The notes: generated by a model not told the origin, from the sequence alone. 64,000 bases of DNA from Deltaproteobacteria bacterium HGW-Deltaproteobacteria-15 (GCA_002840535.1 PHBH01000032.1:1-64000); one strand, 5' to 3'; shown: positions 43,816 to 53,741, counted from the stretch's first letter. Numbers and translations: made by a program.

Positions 43816-46800
43816 CTACCACCCGGTGCTCTTCTTCGCTACACCCGAGCCTGTACCCGAGAATGTGCGATCCGTTTTGTAGGTACCGGCTGCGCCTCCC
43901 TTGAACTCGATGTCGGTAGAACCGGGTATATCGGTCCGGCTTAAGCTCCCGTAGCCGGACACACTTGCCCCCCATTTTCCATTGCTCCAGTTCTTGACCG
44001 TGAAGCCGGCATTCAGGCTCGATGGCCCGCCGGTGCTGATAAGCTCTGCCGTGTGGTTGACAGGCGGCGTACTATTGAAACTCCCTGTGACGCTGTTGGT
44101 CGCCCAGATGCGGGGATCGGCGCCCGTGGAGTAAGCGAAGAACCTCACGTCGTTCATGTTCACGGAGTTAAAATATTGGTCCGTTGACATGAGCTGAAGG
44201 TTTGTGGAGCCCACCTGAATGCATGGGATGTTGAGCCTCGTGAGGGCATCGATCTGCCCGGTGTTGATCATTTGAAGGAACTTGCCAGAAGTCAAAGTGG
44301 CGATATGGGCTACCGTCTGATAGGTGAGGGCATCAGGATCGAAGGTCCCCTTGAGCGCGCCGCCGTGAACTCCGGTTACCGCATCGGAATAGCTCACCCA
44401 GGCGCCCGAATTCTTCCCTTCGATCTTGTTCCCGGACCACTTGGCGCCGTCGACCGTGCCCAGCCTCCTGATATTGTCCCCCGGATCGGTGAAATCATAC
44501 CGGGCCGTCCAGACATCCGTTGGGGTGCCTACATAGCAGCCGCCGTCGATCACCTGGGCAATCGTCCAGGTCTGCCCGGGGATGCCGAGTGACACGCTTT
44601 CTCTGTAGGTGCTATGGATATCGTTATCCGCCATGTCGGGTTCCAGCCCCCAAGTCGCGTAGGTGTCCGCAGGCAAATAGTTGCTGTACGATTCCACAGC
44701 CGAGTCGTAGAAGTCGGCGGCAAGGATCGATGTGGTGCCGAGGGGGATCGGGTACATTGCTCCCGACGTGGTTTCCCATACTTCCGGTTCCGTGTACCCC
44801 TTGCCCACAAAGCCCCCCATGAGGACCCCCGTGTTCCCGAGATGATCCCTGTAAAGACCGATGAGCATCCCGTCTATGGCATCCTGACTGCCCGGATCTG
44901 CCATATTGTTGACGATCGTCCCGCCGGCATAGCCCCGAAACGCGCCGTATTCGGTGTTGTTCGCCTGGTTCCACACGGTTCGACTCTGATGATCGGGATT
45001 GGAGAAGTACGGATTGTAGCTGTAGAAGTCGAAGCCGAACACCGAGCGGGTTGCCCTCTGCTCATCGCGGTCGTACTCTCCGAGGATAACGATCTCGGCG
45101 GGATCGGTGAGAGTTGCGGACCATGGGTCCTCCAGCCCGCCCAAGATCCCTTCAATCCATCCCGCGTGCTCGAATCGACAGTAGGGGTTGTCCGGCTGAA
45201 TGGGCTCATCACTGTTAAACAACGTGGAGCCGTTTGCCAGGATGTCCAGCAGGCTTCCACTCCAGTTGTCTTCTATGTAGCTGGGCGCGCCGTTTACGTC
45301 CTTCCACTGTTCCTTCCACCCGTCCCCATAGTACTGAGTGTGGATGGTTGTGTTGGTGGAGGCATCGTACTCTTTGGACCTTCCGAAGTTCAAAACGTCA
45401 TAGTAAGTATATTCGTAGAAGGATCCATTGTCTGCGTTGTGATTCCCTTCACTGACCCTGAACTCGCTCATTATGTCGCCGTCCTGGACGATGGCTGCAA
45501 AGGAGAGGTCCTGCTGCTTTTTCCATGCGCCCGCGGAAAAACCCTGCCAGGTGCTGTTTGCTGTGTTGTACGTCCCGATGATGTCGCCGCTCAGGGTGCC
45601 GTATTGCCGGTAGGTGAGATACTTGCCGGTATAGGAGGCATCTATTTTGTTATCGAGGGCCGATCCTGTAACCGGGTTCGACAACCACCTTCCGACATCG
45701 TGTATCAACTCCGTTTGCCCCAGTCGAGCATGGGTGCCGAACTCTCCCATCCCGGTTACCCGCGCCGACCATTCGCTTGAAAGATTTTTTATCCAGTTGT
45801 CGATGGTGAAGCCGAAACGATAGGTGCCCCAGTCTTGTCCCTTGATGGAACGGGTGACGCCTGCGCCGTCGCCTTCAATGTAGGAACCGCTGGTACCGAA
45901 ATGGCCGTTGGTCCATCCAAACATGACGCCCCCCACCATGTTGTCAGCCAGGGCGGCGGGGTCAAAGCCCACGTTGCTTGCCCTCTGGGTGGGATAAAGG
46001 GATCCTGAAGCCTTCCACATGCCGATCTCCGGGCAGACTGTCCCGGTTCCTGAAAACTCGCCTTTCAGAATTCCGGCCTTCTGGTTTGGGTCCACATAGA
46101 CGGCATAGAACAGGCCGTCCACATCCTCGCTGTTTATCCGGCCGACTACGTCTCCCTTGTAAGCGCCGCTCGTATAAATGGAGGAGTCGGCGTCAAACCT
46201 GAACACGGATGGGGCGGCGTAGTTGCCGTTTTTCGGCAGATAACTGCCCACGAGGATCATGGACGCCGGCGAGGATGAAGTCGCACCCCAAAAAGTTCTT
46301 GTTCCGCCCATGATGGCGGAGATGCTGCCTGCATCCAAAGCCATGTAGCCTGCATGCTGTTCGTACCATTCCCGGTACCAGTCCCCGCCTGAGGGAAGGG
46401 TTGTAAAATGGCCTGGAGACAGAGATCCCACCGTCCATGGGGCGAATCGTGTTGAAACCCTGTATGGCGGCCATTCCGAGGCAGTGATAGAGTGACCGCT
46501 CGGCAGGTAGACCTCTTCATAAGATCTGTCGTTGTAGGGATCGAAATCTTTGTACCCGAATACAAGCGATCCGGAGTTGGCAACGAAGTATTCATATTCA
46601 TAGGAGTCATACTGCCCGGAGAGCGATCTCCCAAAGTCGCTCTCGTAGAACACACCCGGAGCCATCCGCAATGCTTTGTAATCAAGAACACTGCTGAATA
46701 GGAGGGGCTCCCTCACCCATTGTCCGGATCCCACACCCTTCCAGACGCCTTCGGAGTGGCCCCCAAATAGGGTGCCTTCTGCGTGCACAATGGCCTGAGG

Positions 46801-49257
46801 CGTTATTTGCACAATGTTCGACAGGGATGCGGTGAATGCCGAACCGCTCACGGCACCGCCTGAAATGTCACCCAGCAAGTAAGCGGGCTCCGATGTGCTC
46901 CACCCGAACTTTGCGCTCCAGTTGCTTGGGGGAGGAGTTTGATAGGTGCCCTCGTAGCTTCGAAAGAAGATGCCCCAGTCGGGGTTGTCCGCAGGGGAGA
47001 TCAGTTCTCTGGTCGTCACGTCAATCGTCATTGTACTGCCGAGGCTGCCGCCCCCGATCCTTCCGTTCACCGCATCCCCTGTCAGGTTCGCAAAAGACCG
47101 GATGGCACCGTTCGCCTCCCACATGCCGGCGTCCTCATAGTAAGCGCCGCCCACGCTCCCGCTCAGGTGATAGATGCCGCCGGGCCCGGCCAAGATTCCG
47201 CGAACACGGCCATTCTGCACCGTCCCGTTTCCTGTCTGTCCGGCCGTGAACAGAAAGAGGTAATCCGAGCCGGACATCCCCACATATTGCTGCTGGAAAA
47301 TCTCCGCCCCATCCGGGTTGTCATACGCTCCCATGGCCGTGAAGGAAGTCTCCCCCGGAAGCGGCAAGGCCTGCGTCCCCCCCAGGATGCCCGGGAGGTC
47401 GCCTGTTGCCTGGACCGCCCCATACTGGTCTTGTTTGTAGAAACTGCCCGAACCGACCCCGGAAAACGCCAGACGGCGCAAGGTATAGGTTCCTGCGGAG
47501 TACCCCTGCCCAAGCCCCGAGGAATAGGCGCCGGCGTAACCCACCCCGATGGTGCCGGTATACAGGGGGTCCATATAGTTCACTGTCCCCTTGACACCCA
47601 CATGACCCGTCCCGTCATCGGTCAGGGTCAGATCGCCCAGCATGAAGTAGGACCCGCCGTTGTACCCCCACTTCCCGGACGAGGACTCATACCCCGGGTT
47701 TTGATACGTCCCGCTCGGGGACTCATGGGTCCAGACCCCTATCATCGTTCCGTCGGTCAGTGTAATGCCCCGGATATCCGCATCGCCGTGAGCTCCGCCA
47801 AGAATTAGAGAACTGCTGTTCGTCACGGATATGGAGGTGAAGTCCGGCACAGGCATGCCGGTGAGAAGGTGGCCTGCCGGATCATAGAAGGTCGGGTTCA
47901 TGGGATCATAGTTCATCGCATATTGCAGGTTGCCGGGCAACAGGGTCGTGGTACCCACAGTCTCCTTGTACATCGGTCCGGTCGCGAGCAGGGAGCCGTA
48001 CACCCCGCCCCCGGAAAGACTCCCGGTGAGAAAGCCTGCACTCCCGTTCTCGCCCACGAAGATGCTGGCGAACACCCCGGACCATGACCCCTCTACGCCG
48101 CCAACATAGCCCTCGAATGCACCGCCGTCCGTCATACTGCCGCCGAGCGGGCTGGCGGCAATGGGTAAGAGGGTCGTGTACTGCCCCTCGAGTGCGATTG
48201 CGCCCACCCCCGTTGTGGAATCGATCGACCCTGAGAATGTTCCTGTATCCAGAAAACCAGGAGGTGTCCTGCTCGACATCTTGACCTGGCTCAGGGTTGT
48301 CGGGGGCAGGGTGATCGTGGTCGATATGGTTATTTGAGTGATCGTCGACGGAGTCTCCACATCGAATCCGGTCTCCCCATCCGGAAGGGGCGTGTAAGTC
48401 TCAGGGGGAGGCTGTACTCCCTGGTTCAAAAGTTCTCTCTGCGCATCCTGTGCAGCCTTGATCGCCAGGTTAGCCGCATCGATCGCCGCCTGAGCCTGCT
48501 GCACAATCTCGGGAGACGCGCTGTTCAGCATGGCCTCGGCCGCAACCATGGCTTCCATCGCCGCTTTCTCGGCAGCCACCGCCGCAGCAAAGGCAGCCTG
48601 CTTCTCGGTAACCGTGCCGTCCTTTGCAGCTTCGGCCGCTTTCTTTGCCTGGTCCGCAGCAGCTGCTGCCGCAAATGCCGCCCTCTGTGCCGGGTTCAGG
48701 TCGGCCAGCTCCGGAGGCACATCCTTTGCCACGCCGGATAGGAATTCACCCAATGTGTAACTGGCCCCGCCCTCGGTAAACTGAATATAGTTTTTGCCGT
48801 CCAAGCCGATGCTCAGCGTTCCGGCAGTTCCCCTCAAACCTACGACGGCCGTGGGTGTCTGGAGATTGGTCTGGGCCTTGGATCCGACACCTGTCTTGAA
48901 CAGGACCTTTCCGAGCAGGAGTCGAAGGTTTCTTATGACGGAACCTGTCTTTTCCTGCTCTTCGATCAGGAGGTTGGAGTTGGCGCGGATCTGGAGTACT
49001 GCTCCGTCCTTGAAAGTCACCACTGCGGTCCCGGTTTTCGTGACCACCTTGTCCATGGAATAAAGGGGAAGGCCTTTTTCAGGTTTTACCCCCCAATCCC
49101 CCTGGCTCTGAACGATCACCATGCCCGTAAACTCAGTGAGACTGGCAACCTGCTGGGATGAAGACGCCGGCATTGCCATGAGGTGCAAAAGCACCGCAAA
49201 GGCAAAAACACCAAACACCGATACCCTGCTTCTCTTCCCTGTACAAAGCCTTTTCAT
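43816..49257 (-). CDS. Giant secreted FecR-domain repeat protein
   Basis: An 1813-residue protein. A signal peptide (about 1-34) is followed by a FecR domain (about 60-160: VVTKTGTAVVTFKDGAVLQI, TPTAVVGLRGTAG) and an Ala-rich helical segment (about 190-275). The rest (about 1500 residues) is Gly/Ser/Thr/Tyr-rich beta structure. Three diverged modules can be seen by their shared motif: ILGGT near residue 622, IMGGT near 980, ILGGL near 1370, each followed about 15 residues on by a strand ending in G-x-Y. No canonical anchor or autotransporter barrel was recognised. The start overlaps the PilZ gene stop by four bases. A surface or matrix role is inferred. Confidence 0.82.
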   Translation of the reverse strand: MKRLCTGKRSRVSVFGVFAFAVLLHLMAMPASSSQQVASLTEFTGMVIVQSQGDWGVKPEKGLPLYSMDKVVTKTGTAVVTFKDGAVLQIRANSNLLIEEQEKTGSVIRNLRLLLGKVLFKTGVGSKAQTNLQTPTAVVGLRGTAGTLSIGLDGKNYIQFTEGGASYTLGEFLSGVAKDVPPELADLNPAQRAAFAAAAAADQAKKAAEAAKDGTVTEKQAAFAAAVAAEKAAMEAMVAAEAMLNSASPEIVQQAQAAIDAANLAIKAAQDAQRELLNQGVQPPPETYTPLPDGETGFDVETPSTITQITISTTITLPPTTLSQVKMSSRTPPGFLDTGTFSGSIDSTTGVGAIALEGQYTTLLPIAASPLGGSMTDGGAFEGYVGGVEGSWSGVFASIFVGENGSAGFLTGSLSGGGVYGSLLATGPMYKETVGTTTLLPGNLQYAMNYDPMNPTFYDPAGHLLTGMPVPDFTSISVTNSSSLILGGAHGDADIRGITLTDGTMIGVWTHESPSGTYQNPGYESSSGKWGYNGGSYFMLGDLTLTDDGTGHVGVKGTVNYMDPLYTGTIGVGYAGAYSSGLGQGYSAGTYTLRRLAFSGVGSGSFYKQDQYGAVQATGDLPGILGGTQALPLPGETSFTAMGAYDNPDGAEIFQQQYVGMSGSDYLFLFTAGQTGNGTVQNGRVRGILAGPGGIYHLSGSVGGAYYEDAGMWEANGAIRSFANLTGDAVNGRIGGGSLGSTMTIDVTTRELISPADNPDWGIFFRSYEGTYQTPPPSNWSAKFGWSTSEPAYLLGDISGGAVSGSAFTASLSNIVQITPQAIVHAEGTLFGGHSEGVWKGVGSGQWVREPLLFSSVLDYKALRMAPGVFYESDFGRSLSGQYDSYEYEYFVANSGSLVFGYKDFDPYNDRSYEEVYLPSGHSITASEWPPYRVSTRFAPWTVGSLSPGHFTTLPSGGDWYREWYEQHAGYMALDAGSISAIMGGTRTFWGATSSSPASMILVGSYLPKNGNYAAPSVFRFDADSSIYTSGAYKGDVVGRINSEDVDGLFYAVYVDPNQKAGILKGEFSGTGTVCPEIGMWKASGSLYPTQRASNVGFDPAALADNMVGGVMFGWTNGHFGTSGSYIEGDGAGVTRSIKGQDWGTYRFGFTIDNWIKNLSSEWSARVTGMGEFGTHARLGQTELIHDVGRWLSNPVTGSALDNKIDASYTGKYLTYRQYGTLSGDIIGTYNTANSTWQGFSAGAWKKQQDLSFAAIVQDGDIMSEFRVSEGNHNADNGSFYEYTYYDVLNFGRSKEYDASTNTTIHTQYYGDGWKEQWKDVNGAPSYIEDNWSGSLLDILANGSTLFNSDEPIQPDNPYCRFEHAGWIEGILGGLEDPWSATLTDPAEIVILGEYDRDEQRATRSVFGFDFYSYNPYFSNPDHQSRTVWNQANNTEYGAFRGYAGGTIVNNMADPGSQDAIDGMLIGLYRDHLGNTGVLMGGFVGKGYTEPEVWETTSGAMYPIPLGTTSILAADFYDSAVESYSNYLPADTYATWGLEPDMADNDIHSTYRESVSLGIPGQTWTIAQVIDGGCYVGTPTDVWTARYDFTDPGDNIRRLGTVDGAKWSGNKIEGKNSGAWVSYSDAVTGVHGGALKGTFDPDALTYQTVAHIATLTSGKFLQMINTGQIDALTRLNIPCIQVGSTNLQLMSTDQYFNSVNMNDVRFFAYSTGADPRIWATNSVTGSFNSTPPVNHTAELISTGGPSSLNAGFTVKNWSNGKWGASVSGYGSLSRTDIPGSTDIEFKGGAAGTYKTDRTFSGTGSGVAKKSTGW

Positions 49258-49622
49258 ATGACCTCTCCTGACCTGTAGATCCTTTGAATGTCCCCATTCC
49301 CCTTCCGGGGATGTATCGAATAGTCTCTGTTAAAGGAGATTGCCATTCCCTGAGATTCTCGCCTGATAACCGTGCCTGTCACCTCGATACAGGCGTGATC
49401 ATATTGCGAAATCAGTTTCTTCAGACCTCCCAGAGGAAGCATGAGATCGACCCTGACCTTTGTCCCCTCGGGCAGGGTTTGTTCCGTAGGGAAGAAAGCA
49501 CCGCCGGAACAGAGATTGCTGGTCACCAGATCGAGGACGTCTTTGTCTTTCTTCCTGCTTAGACACTCAATTTTTGCAGGCACCTTCAGATCGAATCTTA
49601 CAAGTCTCCGCTTATCCAGCAT
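49254..49622 (-). CDS. PilZ domain protein 1
   Basis: A 122-residue single PilZ domain, a likely cyclic-di-GMP receptor. The RxxxR motif is RRLVR near the N-terminus. The second motif, usually D/N-x-S-x-x-G, reads NLCSGG, with Cys for Ser. Its stop overlaps the start of the giant FecR-domain gene as ATGA, so synthesis of the two is linked. ATG 49622 is preferred by spacing from AGGA; ATG 49628 is possible. It is closely similar to the next PilZ gene. Confidence 0.88.
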   Translation of the reverse strand: MLDKRRLVRFDLKVPAKIECLSRKKDKDVLDLVTSNLCSGGAFFPTEQTLPEGTKVRVDLMLPLGGLKKLISQYDHACIEVTGTVIRRESQGMAISFNRDYSIHPRKGNGDIQRIYRSGEVI

Positions 49623-49777
49623 GCGCATCTTCCTGTCAAGAGAGTTCTTAGCGCGAGGTTCAAGAACGAATCGCTGCTACCATAAAGAACTGGCGGGGGC
49701 TTGTACAATGGAGATACGCCCCAACCCTACGCAGGTCTACCAGTTCGGGCGCAGTGTATTAAGGGGGGCAGGGGAGA

Positions 49778-49815
49778 ACAATCGGTAAGAGGTATGGTTT
49801 TGTTTCGTATTTTTG
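49778..49815. promoter_or_regulatory. Conserved block upstream of PilZ 1
   Basis: ACAATC, AGAGGTATG and TTCGTATTTTTG occur here in the same order and near-identical spacing as at 50342-50378 upstream of the second PilZ gene. It lies 156 bases before the start of PilZ 1. Function as a promoter or operator is inferred from the conservation alone. Confidence 0.5.
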
Positions 49816-49872
49816 CTCATAAAAAGGCAAGTGCAACTAATACGAAAGTTGTAGAAATAAGATAAAAGACCT

Positions 49873-50220
49873 TCAGATCCTTTGAGTATCCTCATTGCCC
49901 TTCCGGGGATGTATCGAGTAATTCTTATTGAAGCAGACCGCCATTCCCCGGGTTTCTCGCCTGATCACCGTGCCTGTCACCTCAATATAGGCGTGATCGT
50001 ATTCCGAGATCAGTTTCTTCAGACCACCCAGAGGAAGCAACAGATCGACCTTGACCTTCGTTCCCTCGGGCAGGGATTGATTGGTGTAGAAGAAAGCACC
50101 GCCCGAACAGAGATCGCTCGTCATCAGATCGAGGATGTCTCTGTTCTTTCTTCTGCCGAGGCCCTCTATTCTAGCCGGGACTTTCAGATCGAATCTTTCT
50201 ATTTTTCGCTTGTCCATCAT
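49873..50220 (-). CDS. PilZ domain protein 2
   Basis: A 115-residue PilZ domain, a tandem paralogue of the gene at 49254-49622; long stretches such as LPEGTKVKVDLLLPLGG differ by only one or two residues. RxxxR is RKIER and the second motif reads DLCSGG, again with Cys for Ser. The start at ATG 50220 is chosen because it matches the paralogue; an ATG at 50298 would add 26 residues not shared by the paralogue. Confidence 0.85.
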   Translation of the reverse strand: MMDKRKIERFDLKVPARIEGLGRRKNRDILDLMTSDLCSGGAFFYTNQSLPEGTKVKVDLLLPLGGLKKLISEYDHAYIEVTGTVIRRETRGMAVCFNKNYSIHPRKGNEDTQRI

Positions 50221-50341
50221 GGGCACAGTCCCTTCCCGTAAAGATAAAAACTGCTCCACCATCCGCTCGAGCTGGGGCCACAAAACAGATGCGGTCATAA
50301 AGGAGACAACATCGGTATATTAATAGAAGTTCCCCACGAGG

Positions 50342-50378
50342 ACAATCACCAGAGGTATGATTTGAGTTCGTATTTTTG
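50342..50378. promoter_or_regulatory. Conserved block upstream of PilZ 2
   Basis: The counterpart of 49778-49815, 122 bases before the PilZ 2 start. Because coding and upstream sequences are both shared, the duplication must have included the control region. Confidence 0.5.
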
Positions 50379-50477
50379 AACACGTGAAGCTTAGATGATC
50401 TACGGCAAAAGTAGGGTCGAAAAAATACCAGATAGCAGTACTGTGTGCCGTTATCCTCGCGCTTTGTAGTAGACCTG

Positions 50478-51155
50478 CTAAAGGTTCTTGGCTGCCCAGA
50501 GCGCTGCCTGGAGGCGGTTGGGAACGTTGATCTTGTGAAAGAGATTATAGATATGTGTCTTCACGGTGTTGACGCTGATGAACAGTTTTTCAGAGATGTC
50601 CTCGTTTGTGGAGCCGATGGCGAGGAGGGAGAGAATTTCAATTTCCCTGGCGGTCAATCCGTGTGTGCCTTTCGGAAAAGACTTCTCCTTTCCTTTTTCC
50701 TCCAGAATGCACCGGCTCATGATCTCCCTGGAAACCCACAGTTCACCATCAAGTATGGCCCGCACGCCCTTTCGTATATGATCCGGCTGGTCTTCCACAT
50801 AAAAGAAGCCCCGCACCCCGGACCGAATAGCACGCGCCTCGATCCCGAGGTTCCTCGAAACATTGAAGAACGCGACCATATGAGGAGAGACAAGGGGCTG
50901 TTCCTCGGGACCGACTTTATCGACCCAGCTGTCCGCGCTTTCTCCCAGACAGTCAAAAAGGAACAACCCGGGACCATGAGGTGTTTCCCCAGAGGCCAGG
51001 GCTCGGGAAACTGAATCTCCCCAACCGCACCATGCGCCTGTTTTTTTTGCCAGAAGGCTGGCCAGCAACTCGTTCTGGAGGCTTCTGGGCCCGACGATCC
51101 AGATGGGTCGGCTAGCCAGCGAACCTGCTCCTTGTTTCTTTGATTCGGGTCTCAT
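50478..51155 (-). CDS. LuxR/CsgD-type transcription regulator
   Basis: A 225-residue regulator. The C-terminal LuxR helix-turn-helix (about 160-222) is clear: LTAREIEILSLLAIGSTNEDISEKL and the recognition helix SVNTVKTHIYNLF. The N-terminal part resembles the degenerate receiver of CsgD-like proteins (ARAIRSGVRGFFYVEDQPDHI). CsgD-type proteins control matrix and curli genes, which fits the neighbouring surface genes. ATG 51155 is used; a TTG at 51221 overlaps the preceding gene's stop and is an alternative start. Confidence 0.85.
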   Translation of the reverse strand: MRPESKKQGAGSLASRPIWIVGPRSLQNELLASLLAKKTGAWCGWGDSVSRALASGETPHGPGLFLFDCLGESADSWVDKVGPEEQPLVSPHMVAFFNVSRNLGIEARAIRSGVRGFFYVEDQPDHIRKGVRAILDGELWVSREIMSRCILEEKGKEKSFPKGTHGLTAREIEILSLLAIGSTNEDISEKLFISVNTVKTHIYNLFHKINVPNRLQAALWAAKNL

Positions 51156-51217
51156 AGATATCGCTACCCACGAATTGTCTTCCGATGTCAAGAGCTGAAA
51201 GCGCCATTGCGACAGAA

Positions 51218-52753
51218 TCAAAACCGGTATTCGAAACCGAGTGCATACACATTTCGCTTGTAATCATAGATGGCTAAATTCGAGTCGACCCTGCTGCGGG
51301 TGTACTGAGCGATCAGATTCAGGTCCCTGATCAATGCGTAGCTGAGACCGACAGTGCCGGCGTAAAATTCATCATCCCGCTTCTCCCCGAACAGTGAATG
51401 AACATTACGGTAATCCTGTAAAAAGACCTCTCCGCTCAACTGAAGGTTGAGTTTTTCCACCAGCGGAAGTGTAAGGGCAAACGCGAAGCTATGTCCGCTG
51501 TTCACCCAGTTGGCTCCTTCGGCATCTTCCTTGCTGTATTCATATTTCAGATTGAAAAAGGCATCTTTCTTGAAAAGCCAGACCCAGTTTAGGTAGGAGT
51601 TGAATCTTTCGGAATCCCTGTCTTCTTCAGGGATGAGCGGCGGTTCCTCGTATCGGTTGTCGCTGTACCCGGCGAAAACTTCCAGGATTTGATTTTCATG
51701 CAAAAGGGTGCGGTACAGGGGGCCGACACTGAGCACGTCCACATACCTTTTATAGCTGGGATTGCGCACCAGGGCATGGTTATAACGCATGGCAAGGTTA
51801 AGTGCGGATTTTCCGAAATTGTATCCGGGCGCCATGTAGATCCCGTTGCTGATCGAATCGTGTGACGTCGAGAACCTCTGGTGCCAGTTGCCGCTTATGG
51901 CATATTGCGCATTGAAGAGCCAGGGCCCTTCAAAGGTAGGCAGATAGTCGACCCGAAGCGCGCTGGTCAGCACACGGCTGTCCTCGTTGGTGATATCCGG
52001 AGCGAGAGAACCTTCGACAGGCTTGAGAATGACATTGGTGTCGTATTGGCCGAACGCGGCGAAAGTGACGCGGAGCGGCCTCTCCATCTCAATCCGTCTT
52101 TCGACAATATCCTGGTACTGCCTTGCAAAGGCCGCAAGGTCCGTGGTCGGGTCCTGCTGGATGGTGGCCTTGAGCCGGTCCCTTGCCTTCTTGAACTCAT
52201 TCTCATTGATATGGGAAAGGGCGATCTGCACATCGGCGGACTGGGCAAGACTTTCATCCAGGGACTTTGCCCTTTCAAAGGCCTCGCGCGCAGCCACATT
52301 CCTTCCTTCTTTGATCAGGAGCAGCCCCTTCAAAAAGGCTACTTTCGCAGGATAGATATCCTCCCTTTCAGCCACTTCCACCCATTTCTTGGCCTCTTCG
52401 TTCCTGCCTCCTTCATAGAGGTGATACAAGACCTCGATCAGCTCCACCAGAGCCTCTTTGATCCTGGGCTCCAGGGTCACAGCATCCCTGAGATGGGGAA
52501 GGGCTTTGGAGTAATCCATGAGCTGTTTGTAAGTAAGTCCGAGGAAAAAGGCTGCTGAGGAGGAACGCGGGTCTTCCCTGCGGGCGCTCTCAAGTTTTCT
52601 TGCCGCGTCCCCATACCTTTCCTGTTTGTAAAGCTCAATTCCTTCGAGCAACAGAGGGCTTTCGCATCGGGCTGAGTGAGGCTGGGAAAAAACCAGGAGG
52701 AGAACAATCCAAAGTGCGGCCAGACACTGGACAGGAAGGTATTTCTGCGCCAT
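51218..52753 (-). CDS. TPR-repeat outer-membrane beta-barrel protein
   Basis: A 511-residue exported protein. A signal peptide (about 1-30) is followed by TPR-like helices (about 33-200: LLEGIELYKQERYGDAARKLESA, SAAFFLGLTYKQLMDYSKAL). From about residue 225 to the end there are alternating aromatic strands, finishing in YALGFEYRF, a typical terminal barrel strand with C-terminal Phe. This layout resembles surface-protein export or anchoring barrels. ATG 52753 follows TTGGAG. It lies upstream of the LuxR, PilZ and FecR genes in the same direction. Confidence 0.85.
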   Translation of the reverse strand: MAQKYLPVQCLAALWIVLLLVFSQPHSARCESPLLLEGIELYKQERYGDAARKLESARREDPRSSSAAFFLGLTYKQLMDYSKALPHLRDAVTLEPRIKEALVELIEVLYHLYEGGRNEEAKKWVEVAEREDIYPAKVAFLKGLLLIKEGRNVAAREAFERAKSLDESLAQSADVQIALSHINENEFKKARDRLKATIQQDPTTDLAAFARQYQDIVERRIEMERPLRVTFAAFGQYDTNVILKPVEGSLAPDITNEDSRVLTSALRVDYLPTFEGPWLFNAQYAISGNWHQRFSTSHDSISNGIYMAPGYNFGKSALNLAMRYNHALVRNPSYKRYVDVLSVGPLYRTLLHENQILEVFAGYSDNRYEEPPLIPEEDRDSERFNSYLNWVWLFKKDAFFNLKYEYSKEDAEGANWVNSGHSFAFALTLPLVEKLNLQLSGEVFLQDYRNVHSLFGEKRDDEFYAGTVGLSYALIRDLNLIAQYTRSRVDSNLAIYDYKRNVYALGFEYRF

Positions 52754-52987
52754 ATCGGCTCCAATTGGTGTCAATGATAAAAAGTCGTTGTAAAAAAGCA
52801 CAAAACCCAAAAAATGTCCATGAGAATTTTCAGGTTAAGAACGCTTTGCGTTATCAAAAACCCGTTGAAAGTGTAAGGGAAATCTGCGGGAGCAGAGTCG
52901 CGGTTCGGAGTCTTTGCTTAAGAGATCAGAGGGGATCTTGACATGCTTCACCCGAAGACCCACTAGCTATTCATGACCGGTAGCTAA

Positions 52988-53581
52988 ATGGGGCAAAAGG
53001 TGCGAAGTAGTCTTCCCGGCAAGGCTGCGGCCTCGATTTTCTATGCGACTCTGCTCGTCTGTATTTCAATCCGGGCGGGGTATGCCTTTGCACAGCTAGG
53101 GACCTACAACAGCAGATTCGCATCCATTCACTATCAGGATCCCGGTCAACTCGACCTGCTCGCCCGGAAAATCCAGCCGAACCCCCTGATCGTCTCGCTG
53201 AGTCAGATTTTCAAGGGAAGCTACAGATCCATGGACGAGGTCAAAGCCGGCAGATATGTGGATGAACTCTTCCAAAGGGTGCAGGCGGTTCTTGATATGC
53301 CCAAGCGCGACATGAAAGTTCAAATTCGACTTTACCGCGACCAGAAGGACCTCTCAGCAGTCTTTGAGGGGATCACTTCAAGACACACCCAAGTGCCTGC
53401 CTTTTACTGGAAGGAGACCAATGCGATATACCTGAACCTCGAAAAAATCTCCGCGGGAATCCTAGCCCATGAAATGGCTCATGCAGTGATTGCTCATTAC
53501 TTCATCATCAGCCCTCCTGAGAAGATTTCAGAGCTGCTCTGTCAGTACGTGGAGCGGGAGGTCTCCAAAGGAATCTTCTAG
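52988..53581 (+). CDS. Exported zinc metallopeptidase-like protein
   Basis: A 197-residue protein with a signal peptide or N-terminal anchor (about residues 13-35). The catalytic HExxH motif is in ILAHEMAHAVIAHYF (about 158-172). The preceding sequence (IQIRLYRDQKDLSAVFEG, AFYWKETNAIYLNLEKIS) fits the peptidase-MA-like family. It is divergent from the barrel gene. The ATG is only weakly supported by its ribosome site (GGTAG). Confidence 0.8.
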   Translation: MGQKVRSSLPGKAAASIFYATLLVCISIRAGYAFAQLGTYNSRFASIHYQDPGQLDLLARKIQPNPLIVSLSQIFKGSYRSMDEVKAGRYVDELFQRVQAVLDMPKRDMKVQIRLYRDQKDLSAVFEGITSRHTQVPAFYWKETNAIYLNLEKISAGILAHEMAHAVIAHYFIISPPEKISELLCQYVEREVSKGIF

Positions 53582-53741
53582 TCTGGCCTTTACCCGGACT
53601 GGACACATTCTCCCTCTCCCATCCCGAATCCCGCGTCGTGAATCCTGTATCTCTTCCATCGCTTTGCATCCTTTGACAACCTGCCGGTGCTCTGCTATTC
53701 TCCCCCTTTGCTTCCGCAAGAAAGAAGGGGGAAACGTCACG

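Noticed and set aside
52938..52966. Sigma-70 promoter from TTGACA before the metallopeptidase gene
   Set aside because: No acceptable -10 hexamer at 16-18 bases spacing.
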